Shown one piece after another: positions 6,835-13,480 of a stretch of 35,623 nt of DNA. Position numbers and translations under genes: made by a program. Under the pieces are notes generated by a model. The model saw nothing but the letters and a program-made list of their open reading frames with translations. It searched no databases and was not told the DNA's origin. The stretch's first letter is position 1. Each line of letters opens with the position of its first letter. The stretch is from an uncultured Collinsella sp. (GTDB lineage Bacteria > Actinomycetota > Coriobacteriia > Coriobacteriales > Coriobacteriaceae): contig CASEEV010000079.1 of NCBI GenBank assembly GCA_949287065.1, positions 1-35,623 on the forward strand, given 5' to 3'.

Positions 6835-7752
6835 CTACTCGGCCTCGGGGCGCTTAAGACCGCCGCGAGCGTCGACCGCCTCCCAGAACGCCGGAGCAAG
6901 CTCCGGATCCTCAGCAGCCATGAGAGCGTTTGCAGCGATCCATCCAGAAGGCGTGCCGGTGTCGAGACCCTCGAGCGGGTCGATAACCACAGCGTACATG
7001 ACCTCCTGGTCGAGCGAGCGCTCAAGCGCGTCGGTGAGCTGCACCTCGCCACCGGCACCGGGCTCCTGGGTCTGCAGCAGATCCATTACGCGCGGGCTCA
7101 GCAGGTAGCGGCCAACGATGTAAAGATTGGACGGAGCGTCCTCGGGCGCGGGCTTCTCGACAGTACCCGAAACGCGCCACACGGCACCAGGCTCGGTATC
7201 GCTTACGCCCTCACAGCCGGGGAGCGAGCCGATGCGCGTACCGCCGATAACGCCGTAACGGCTGACCTCATCGGGAGAGCACGGAGCAACGGCGATGACC
7301 GACGCGCCGCTGTGCGCCTCGGAAACCTCGATCATCTTGGGCAGAATCGACTTGGAGGGCACCACGTAGTCGCCGAGCAGCACGAGGAAGGGCTCGCCGG
7401 CGCAGGCGTCGGCAGCGGAGCGGATGGCGTGGCCGAGGCCGCGCGGCTCGTACTGGTAGCGGAAGTCAACCGGCATGGAGCCCGCCCCGGCAACCGCGTC
7501 GGCGTACGCCTCCTTGCCGCGCTCGCGCAAAAGCGTCTCGAGCGAGCGGTCGGGCTGGAAGAAGCTCAGGAGCTCGGGCTTGCCCGGAGAGGTGACGATA
7601 ACCACGCCGTCGACCTCGTCGGGAGCGAGCGCCTCCTCCGCCACGTACTGAATCACCGGCTTATTGAGCACCGGGAGCATCTCCTTGGGAGTGCACTTGG
7701 TGGCGGGCAAGAAGCGGGTGCCAAGGCCCGCGGCCGGAATAATGGCCTTCAT
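6835..7752 (-). CDS. galU: UTP-glucose-1-phosphate uridylyltransferase
   Basis: GalU joins UTP and glucose-1-phosphate into UDP-glucose for polysaccharide, glycolipid and galactose metabolism. The 305-residue protein starts MKAIIPAAGLGTRFLPAT, the nucleotide-binding loop of the family, followed by PKEMLPVLNKPVIQYV. YEPRGLGHAI and LLGDYVV carry the uridine- and metal-binding region, and GGEVQLTDAL and GLDTGTPSGW are characteristic C-terminal motifs. AAAGGATTTGCC precedes the ATG. A hairpin followed by a T-rich stretch lies in the leader. The gene is monocistronic, with its own terminator and a divergent carboxypeptidase gene upstream. Confidence 0.94.
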   Translation of the reverse strand: MKAIIPAAGLGTRFLPATKCTPKEMLPVLNKPVIQYVAEEALAPDEVDGVVIVTSPGKPELLSFFQPDRSLETLLRERGKEAYADAVAGAGSMPVDFRYQYEPRGLGHAIRSAADACAGEPFLVLLGDYVVPSKSILPKMIEVSEAHSGASVIAVAPCSPDEVSRYGVIGGTRIGSLPGCEGVSDTEPGAVWRVSGTVEKPAPEDAPSNLYIVGRYLLSPRVMDLLQTQEPGAGGEVQLTDALERSLDQEVMYAVVIDPLEGLDTGTPSGWIAANALMAAEDPELAPAFWEAVDARGGLKRPEAE

Positions 7753-7774
7753 GGCAAATCCTTTCGGTTAAAGA

Positions 7775-7807
7775 AAAGCTACCGTTTGGCACAGCGCGGC
7801 CAAACGG
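7775..7807 (-). promoter_or_regulatory. Hairpin in the galU leader (possible attenuator)
   Basis: On the - strand a perfect 9-bp stem CCGTTTGGC/GCCAAACGG with an 8-nt loop is followed by TAGCTTTTCTTT, 30 bp before the galU ATG. The T-run is short and offset, so termination would be weak. A possible -10 box TAGAAT lies upstream at about 7827-7832. Confidence 0.4.
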
Positions 7808-8157
7808 GCAAAAGCGCTACCGGCATTCTACCAGTCTCGCTTCAGATTACCCACACTTGCCCGAACCCTAACATGAGGCACGTAATTTGTTCATAGGCAT
7901 TACTTTTTACTTAAGAGGCAACCTTCGAGACATCCGCAGCTCAGAGAGGCTGTTTTCCGCACGCTGTCGCCCAGCCTGCGCCATCGCGCACGCCAGACGC
8001 CTCAGCATGAACGGCTTTCAACCAGTCATGAGCCTCGTGCCGAAACGCTGAAATACGGCCGCTGCGTCGCCCTTGCCCGAACGTCATGAGATAATGCAAG
8101 GCGTCACATACCGCACCCCGGACATCCGGGTACCCATAGTCACTTAAAGGAGGCATC
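7808..8157. other. Intergenic region between divergent galU and dacA-like genes
   Basis: It holds the start signals of both genes. On the + strand a -10-like GATAAT (8090-8095) lies about 65 bp before the carboxypeptidase start without a clear -35. The rest (about 7920-8080) has no coding signature or repeat that I can support. Confidence 0.4.
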
Positions 8158-9843
8158 ATGGCACGCGCCTCGTTATCGTCCCTAAACACCGCCGCGCAGC
8201 TCGCGCCGGTGCGTCCCCACAGCCCCCGTCGCCTGCGCCGAGCCGTTGCGTCCGCGCTTGTCGCGCTTGCCCTGTGCGCGCAGGGCGCCGTTCTCGCTCG
8301 GCCCGCTGCCGCGCTCGATGACCCCGCTATCGAGGCCAGCTCGGTTCTGCTCGTAGACCCTGAGTCGGGCGTCACCCTCTACGAGAACAACGCCGACGGC
8401 ACCGCCTACCCCGCGTCGCTCACCAAGATCATGACGGCGCTCGTGGTTCTCGAGAACGCCGACCTCTCCACGCAGGTCACCGTGACCAAGGCCGACCTCG
8501 AGCCCGTCACGCCCGAAAGCTCCGTCGCCGGCTTCAAAGAAGGCGAGGAGCTCACCATCGAGCAGCTCCTCTACGGCCTTCTGCTGCCCTCCGGCAACGA
8601 CGCGTCCTACATCCTCGCCCGCGCCGTGGGCGGCACGGTCGACAACTTCGTCGCCATGATGAACGAGAAGGCCGCTGAAATCGGCTGCACGGGCACGCAC
8701 TTCTCGAACCCCTGCGGCCTGCACGCCGACGACCACTACACCACCGCGCGCGACCTCTACCTCATGGAGACCGCCGCCATGGCAAACGAGACCTTCGCGC
8801 AGATCGTCTCGACCCCCTCTTACGACATGCCCGCCACCAACAAGCAGGATGCGCGCGAACTCGAGAACACCAACCAGCTGCTCGACTCCTCGTCGTCGGT
8901 GTACTACGAGCCGTGCACGGGCATCAAGACGGGCAACACCGACGAGGCGGGCCGTTGCCTTGCCGGATCCGCCGAGCAGGACGACGTGACGCTCTACTCT
9001 GTGGTGCTCGGCGCTGCCGACGCCGACATCCCCGAGAGCCTGACCGAGACCAAGCGCCTCTTTGAGTGGGCGTATGCGAACTTCTCGATGACCGACCTCG
9101 TTGACCGCGGCGAGGCAGTTGAGACGGTCGACGTGGTTGACGCCGAGAACGACGAGCAGCTCGAGATCGGCGCCGCAACCGCCCTCGAGGGCCTTCTGCC
9201 CAACGACGTTGCCCCCGAGGACATCGAGGCCACCTACGACCTTCCCGAGACGATCGAGGCGCCGGTAGCACAGGGCGAGAAGCTCGGCACCGTGACCTAC
9301 TCCTACAACGGCCAGACCTACGGCACCGTCGAGCTCGTTGCCAACAACGACGTCAACATCGCCCCGCTCGCCTGGCTGCGCAACACCGCCCAGGAGCTCA
9401 TCGCCATCCGCGAGGTCCGCATCGGCCTTGCGGTCGGCGGCTGCGCGTTTATCGCGCTTATCGTCTTCCTTATCGTGCGCGGCGTGCGCAAGCGTCATGC
9501 GCGCCAGGAGTACGAGAAGCGCCTGGCCGACATTCCCTACGGCATGTACGGTGCCGCCGGCAGCGCGCCCTATGCGCCCGGAGCCCCGGTGGGCGTAGGC
9601 GATGACGCGCACCTCGTTCCCATCTCGGACCAGCAGAGCGAGGACGCTGCACCCGACCCGACGCCGCAGCACATCAAGAGCAGCGCCGCCGAGACCGCGC
9701 CCGCGCCCGCGAGCCAGCCCACTGGCGCCGAGACGCCGCTCGAGGGCAGCACGCAGGCCTACACCTACGAGAACCCTGCGCCCGAGGCACCCAAGGCCCC
9801 GCCCTCGGCCAAGGACCGCGTCAAGCGCATCCCCGAGATCTAG
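8158..9843 (+). CDS. D-alanyl-D-alanine carboxypeptidase (peptidase S11, low-molecular-weight PBP)
   Basis: This cell-wall enzyme trims the terminal D-Ala from peptidoglycan pentapeptides outside the cell. The start has an ideal AAAGGAGG site. Residues about 25-52 form a signal peptide: arginines, a hydrophobic core and an AAA-type cleavage region. The three penicillin-binding motifs are present: SLTK (Ser87, Lys90), SGN (Ser145-Asn147) and KTG (257-259). After the catalytic domain and the PBP5-type C-terminal domain, one transmembrane helix (about 423-442) is followed by a basic stretch and a roughly 115-residue Pro/Ala/Glu-rich tail that would lie in the cytoplasm. That tail is longer than in classical DacA (561 residues overall), and its role is unknown. 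Confidence 0.92.
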   Translation: MARASLSSLNTAAQLAPVRPHSPRRLRRAVASALVALALCAQGAVLARPAAALDDPAIEASSVLLVDPESGVTLYENNADGTAYPASLTKIMTALVVLENADLSTQVTVTKADLEPVTPESSVAGFKEGEELTIEQLLYGLLLPSGNDASYILARAVGGTVDNFVAMMNEKAAEIGCTGTHFSNPCGLHADDHYTTARDLYLMETAAMANETFAQIVSTPSYDMPATNKQDARELENTNQLLDSSSSVYYEPCTGIKTGNTDEAGRCLAGSAEQDDVTLYSVVLGAADADIPESLTETKRLFEWAYANFSMTDLVDRGEAVETVDVVDAENDEQLEIGAATALEGLLPNDVAPEDIEATYDLPETIEAPVAQGEKLGTVTYSYNGQTYGTVELVANNDVNIAPLAWLRNTAQELIAIREVRIGLAVGGCAFIALIVFLIVRGVRKRHARQEYEKRLADIPYGMYGAAGSAPYAPGAPVGVGDDAHLVPISDQQSEDAAPDPTPQHIKSSAAETAPAPASQPTGAETPLEGSTQAYTYENPAPEAPKAPPSAKDRVKRIPEI

Positions 9844-9875
9844 CTCGGCGCCCCGAGCGCGCAACGGTTAAACAT

Positions 9876-9923
9876 AGCGCCCCCGCATCCTGAGCCTCAC
9901 AGCGAGGATGCGGGGGCGCTTTT
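9876..9923 (+). terminator. Intrinsic terminator of the carboxypeptidase gene
   Basis: A perfect 16-bp stem (9876-9891 with 9905-9920, core GCGCCCCCGCATCC) with a 13-nt loop, ending in CTTTTC on the + strand. Confidence 0.88.
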
Positions 9924-10026
9924 CGTAGAGCCCGGCGGCGCTCAAGCCTGCGGCAACGACGAGGGCGACAGGGCGGGCAGGCCCCGCCTCCGCCGGCGCA
10001 ATAGCCTCGCCGCCCCGCCCGAACGT

Positions 10027-11061
10027 CTAGCGGTTGGTGATCTTGCCGATGTTCTTGAGCTCGATCGAAATGAGTCCGTTGGGGTTGTTGACGAACTCGA
10101 TGTAGTCGGCGTTGTCGCAGTACTCCGACGGGAACGTGACCTCGATGCCGGTATCGGTGCGGATGCGATGGTTGCGCGCACGGCGCTCGGCCACGGCGTG
10201 CTCCACCGGCACGCTCTGGGGCAGCTCTTCCTTGGCAGCCTCCTCGGCAAAGCGCTCCTGCAGCTGGGGCGCATCCTCAAAGATCTCGCGGCCAAGGCGT
10301 TCGGGCGAGAACGACTCCCCCTCCTCCGCCTGCTCCACAAGCGAGTTCTTGGCGCGGGAGAGCGCCACGGCGGAGTTGGTGCCGAACTCCTCGGCAACCT
10401 CCTCGACGATGCGCGTCACCGTGTCGATAGCCTCCTTGGCCGACACGCCCGCCTCGCACTGAAGAAGCCCGTCGGGAATGAGCATCACGTCCTCGCCGTT
10501 GATGACGCGCTTTTTGTCGGCGTACGCAACCGCCATGCCGCGAGCGCGCACGACCGCGTACGACGCGACCTTCTGTGACGGGTTGGGGAGAATGGCGTAG
10601 TGCCGGGCGATCTCGGCGCCCACGCGTCCGTCGTCGGAGCGCACCTCGTGCATAAAGGCCTGACGGCTTGCCAGGAGCAGCACGGCGAAGAAGCGCTGAC
10701 CCGTCCCGTCGTCGGTCGCGTCTTCCCCCGCCAGCTCGTCGTCCTCAAAGTCCGCCACGAGCACGTCGGCCGACTCGGGTTTCTCGGCACGGCCCAGCTC
10801 TGAGGCCAGAAAGTCGGCGATCTGCGTCGACATGCCGATAAAGTCGCGCTCGCCGAAGAAGTACGAGCGCAGCTCCGCGGCAAAAGAGCTGTCGGCGGCA
10901 AAGGATCCGCGGCGGGCGGCCTCGTCGCGGCGGACCTTGCGCAGGTGCTTCTCGACGAAACCGCGCACCTGGCGGCTTTCGAGGTCGAGCTCGCGCTGCG
11001 AGAACACGGTCACGCCCGACGTAAAGTCGAGCACGTGCAAAACGGCATGGTTGATCTTCAT
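10027..11061 (-). CDS. 37-kDa nucleoid-associated protein family (YejK/NdpA-like)
   Basis: The protein (344 residues) has the layout of the NA37 nucleoid-associated family. It begins MKINHAVLHVLDF and has a long helical middle with a LLLASRQAFMHEV-type segment. The C-terminal part carries DTGIEVTFPSEY and ends ELKNIGKITNR. E. coli YejK of this family binds the nucleoid; the molecular role is poorly defined. AAGGAG lies just before the ATG at 11061; the open frame further upstream contains the divergent promoter region and is not family-like. It faces the carboxypeptidase gene convergently and rnhA divergently. Confidence 0.82.
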   Translation of the reverse strand: MKINHAVLHVLDFTSGVTVFSQRELDLESRQVRGFVEKHLRKVRRDEAARRGSFAADSSFAAELRSYFFGERDFIGMSTQIADFLASELGRAEKPESADVLVADFEDDELAGEDATDDGTGQRFFAVLLLASRQAFMHEVRSDDGRVGAEIARHYAILPNPSQKVASYAVVRARGMAVAYADKKRVINGEDVMLIPDGLLQCEAGVSAKEAIDTVTRIVEEVAEEFGTNSAVALSRAKNSLVEQAEEGESFSPERLGREIFEDAPQLQERFAEEAAKEELPQSVPVEHAVAERRARNHRIRTDTGIEVTFPSEYCDNADYIEFVNNPNGLISIELKNIGKITNR

Positions 11062-11130
11062 AACGCTCCTTCGGGGCGCGCGGACAGTCGATGGGCGGCG
11101 CAAAGCCGCGTGAAAAGCTTGCCGCTCCGT

Positions 11131-11138
11131 GCTACTAT
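11131..11138 (+). promoter_or_regulatory. Extended -10 promoter element for rnhA
   Basis: TGCTACTAT fits the TGn plus -10 pattern and lies 45 bp before the GTG start. No strong -35 is seen at 17-18 bp. Confidence 0.4.
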
Positions 11139-11182
11139 CGTCAAGCCTTACCCGACCGAGACAAGCGACCCGAGGAGGAACC

Positions 11183-11680
11183 GTGGCAAATGGCGAGCGC
11201 ATGCACGTGACCGTGTACACCGACGGCTCCTCGCGCGGCAACCCCGGTCCCGGCGGCTACGGCGCCGTGCTTCTCTACACGGACCCTGCCGGCACCACGC
11301 ACAAGCTCGAACTCTCGCAAGGCTACGACCGCACCACCAACAACCGCATGGAGCTTTTGGGCGCCATCGCCGCCTTCGAAGCGCTCAAGCGACCCTGCAC
11401 GGTGGAGGTGCACTCCGACTCGCAATACGTGGTGAACGCCTTCAACCAGCACTGGATCGCAGGCTGGCTCAAACGCGGGTGGAAAAACGCCAAGAAGGAG
11501 CCGGTCAAGAACGTCGACCTCTGGAAGCGGCTGATCGCGGCCGTAGAGCCGCATGCCGTGACCTGGCACTGGGTCAAAGGGCACGCCGGCCATGCCTACA
11601 ACGAACGCTGCGACGCCCTCGCCACCGCCGCCGCCGACAACCCCGCAGGCCGCATCGCCGACACCGGCTTCACCGAGTAG
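11183..11680 (+). CDS. rnhA: Ribonuclease HI
   Basis: The enzyme cuts RNA in RNA-DNA hybrids, such as R-loops and primers. All four metal-binding carboxylates are present: Asp14 ([16 protein letters not shown]), Glu57 (NNRMELLGA), Asp79 (HSDSQYVV) and Asp144 (NERCDALA). His134 lies in [10 protein letters not shown], and the basic [15 protein letters not shown] handle is present. I use the GTG at 11183 because GAGGAGG lies 4 bp upstream, giving 165 residues, the usual size; the longer frame from 11129 would start inside the promoter. The gene is followed by a pair of 32-bp palindromes. Confidence 0.95.
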   Translation: MANGERMHVTVYTDGSSRGNPGPGGYGAVLLYTDPAGTTHKLELSQGYDRTTNNRMELLGAIAAFEALKRPCTVEVHSDSQYVVNAFNQHWIAGWLKRGWKNAKKEPVKNVDLWKRLIAAVEPHAVTWHWVKGHAGHAYNERCDALATAAADNPAGRIADTGFTE

Positions 11681-11763
11681 CGACGCTGCTCCGTTTTTTC
11701 TCCCCTTCCCTTCTCTCCAGCCCTCCCGCTTCCGACGATCCGTCCTTCTCCCCACCCCACTCT

Positions 11764-11888
11764 GCCAAATAACGCTGTTAACGCCGTTTTTTGGCCACCC
11801 TCATTGAGCTGGGCATATAATAAGAACAAGCTGGTAGGCACGGGTGTTTGTCCCTTGCCAAATAACGCTGTTAACGGCGTTTTTTGGC
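11764..11888. repeat. Cassette of two 32-bp palindromes, copy A
   Basis: Palindromes at 11764-11795 and 11857-11888 are nearly identical, of the form GCCAAATAACGCTGTT followed by its near-complement ending TTTTTTGGC. They start exactly 93 bp apart. The 61-bp spacer contains TATAAT (11816-11821), and CACCC and GGGTG near its ends can pair. The same cassette geometry occurs at 28437-28561. Confidence 0.85.
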
Positions 11889-11931
11889 CTGTGGGCCAAC
11901 GCCGTCACACGCAAATTCGGAGAGGCGCGAC

Positions 11932-12285
11932 ATGAGGGCAGCGGAGTTTTGCGAGCAGGTGAGAAGTACCGAGGTCGTGCGCCTTCACGTGTTCTTTACC
12001 GGATACGTGCAGGGCGTAGGATTCCGCTGGACCATGCAGACCTTCGCCCGCGACGAGGGCGTGACCGGTTGGGTCAAGAACCTTCCCGACCGCATTACCG
12101 TTGAGGCAGAGCTCCAGGGCACCGGGGACGCCGTTGCTGCCGTCGTGAGTCGCATGCACGCCCATTACCAGAAGTTCAACGAATGGTTTCCCTCGGGGTT
12201 CAGCGTGCGCAACTACGAGCGCCTCGAGCCCAACCCCAGCGAGCTCGGGTTTGAGGTGCGCACGCCTCAGGGCCGCTACCGTTGA
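11932..12285 (+). CDS. acyP: Acylphosphatase
   Basis: This small cytoplasmic enzyme hydrolyses acyl phosphates. The family signature is intact: GYVQGVGFRWTMQ with the phosphate-binding Arg32, and VTGWVKNLPD with catalytic Asn50. It has 117 residues, with about 15 extra at the N-terminus compared with minimal acylphosphatases. GGAGAGG lies about 7 bp before the ATG; an earlier in-frame ATG (11884) would lie inside the palindromic repeat and is unlikely. It is convergent with the ROK kinase gene. A second, diverged acylphosphatase lies at 25807-26181. Confidence 0.92.
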   Translation: MRAAEFCEQVRSTEVVRLHVFFTGYVQGVGFRWTMQTFARDEGVTGWVKNLPDRITVEAELQGTGDAVAAVVSRMHAHYQKFNEWFPSGFSVRNYERLEPNPSELGFEVRTPQGRYR

Positions 12286-12360
12286 GTCAGGTTGCGCGTC
12301 CATGAGAAGGACAGCCGCCGAGAAGCGCCATCTCCGGCGTCGATGAGAACACAGCCTTCG

Positions 12361-12402
12361 ATAAAACAAAAACGGGGCCGACGCCATACGACGTCGGCCC
12401 CG
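12361..12402 (-). terminator. Intrinsic terminator of the GH36-ROK operon
   Basis: Stem CGGGGCCGACG/CGTCGGCCCCG (11 bp, 8-nt loop) followed by TTTTTGTTTTAT on the - strand, after the ROK kinase stop. Confidence 0.88.
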
Positions 12403-12436
12403 CTCCGGAGAGGTTGTGCTAGGCAGAAAGAGTCGC

Positions 12437-13339
12437 CTACTGGGTGCGCTTCTTCTGCATGTAGAGGAAGTGCTGGTACGCGCCGATGAGGTTGGCGTCG
12501 TTGAAGAACTTGCACGCCATGATCTCGACCTCGGGGAACGGGTACTGCAGCTCGGCGTTGAAGCGCTTGTGCGCGGCGCGCACGCTTTCCACGAACAGCG
12601 GGTTCTTGCTGATGCCGCCGCCCAAGCAGATGCGCTCGGGGTCGAGCCAGCACTGGATGTTGTGGATCTGCATGGCAATGCCGTCGCACACGTCGTCGAA
12701 GATCTTTTGCGCGACCTCATCGCCGGCCTCGAGCCAGGCAAAGACCTCGCGGCCGTTGCACCTCTCGATGCCCTTGGCCTCAGCCACGCGACGGCACATG
12801 CCAAAGGTCGAGCAGTCGGTAGCCCAGGAGCCGTCGTCGCGCAGCGCGCTGTCTTTGTGCGGCATGCGCGAGTACATCATGCTCGCCTCGCCGGCGTAGA
12901 GATGCGCGCCCTTGTAGACCTCGCCGTTCACCACGGCGCCGCCGCCGATACCCGTACCGAAGGCGAGAACCACGCCGGTCTTGCAGCCCTGAAGATTGCC
13001 GACCGACAGCTCGGCCATGGCGGAGCAGCGGGCGTCGTTCTCGATCTCGATGGGAAGGCCGAGGCGCTTCTCCCAATCTTTGACGCTCACCTTGTAGTTG
13101 TACATGAGCGCGCCGCCGGTATGGAGGTACTTCTCGTCGACGTCGATGACGCCGGGCAGCGAGAACGCGATGCCCTCGACCTCGCCCATCTGCGCGAGGA
13201 CGCCCTCGAGCGCCTGAAGAAAGTCCTCCTGCGTCGTGGTGGGCGTGGGCACCTCGCCTTGGCAGGTGAGCTCCATACCCTCCATCACGCAGTACTTGAT
13301 GGCCGTACCGCCTACGTCGAACACCGCGAGCTTCGTCAC
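12437..13339 (-). CDS. ROK-family sugar kinase (glucokinase or beta-glucoside kinase type)
   Basis: A 300-residue ROK kinase that would use ATP to phosphorylate a sugar or glycoside in the cytoplasm. The phosphate-1 motif is FDVGGTAIKYCV, the catalytic Asp102 lies in IENDARCSAMAE, and the phosphate-2 loop is LAFGTGIGGGAVVNG. The CxCGxxGC zinc-binding cluster of most ROK glucokinases is missing; at that place it reads AGEASMMYSRMP, as in BglK-type ROK kinases. The GTG start is set by GGAAAGGAG upstream and gives the family N-terminus. It lies 141 bp downstream of the alpha-galactosidase gene, so galactose, glucose or a beta-glucoside are possible substrates. Confidence 0.85.
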   Translation of the reverse strand: MTKLAVFDVGGTAIKYCVMEGMELTCQGEVPTPTTTQEDFLQALEGVLAQMGEVEGIAFSLPGVIDVDEKYLHTGGALMYNYKVSVKDWEKRLGLPIEIENDARCSAMAELSVGNLQGCKTGVVLAFGTGIGGGAVVNGEVYKGAHLYAGEASMMYSRMPHKDSALRDDGSWATDCSTFGMCRRVAEAKGIERCNGREVFAWLEAGDEVAQKIFDDVCDGIAMQIHNIQCWLDPERICLGGGISKNPLFVESVRAAHKRFNAELQYPFPEVEIMACKFFNDANLIGAYQHFLYMQKKRTQ

Positions 13340-13480
13340 AACGGACTCCTTTCCTTTCGCGTCGCTCAGATGAGCGGGGCAATTCGTTGAGACCATCGTA
13401 GCGCACTCGCCGAGGCGCGTTCGTCTCGGCCGCTTCCCCTTCCCCCAAACGGCAGGAGCGGGCAAGCGGCCGGGTACGCC

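Noticed and set aside
11816-11821. Full sigma-70 promoter inside palindrome cassette A
   Set aside because: TATAAT is perfect, but the only -35-like hexamer (TTGGCC) is at 19 bp and lies in the palindrome end, so I mention it without annotating a promoter.
12595-12700. Zinc-binding cysteine cluster in the ROK kinase
   Set aside because: The visible cysteines are scattered and do not form the CxCGxxGC pattern at the expected place.
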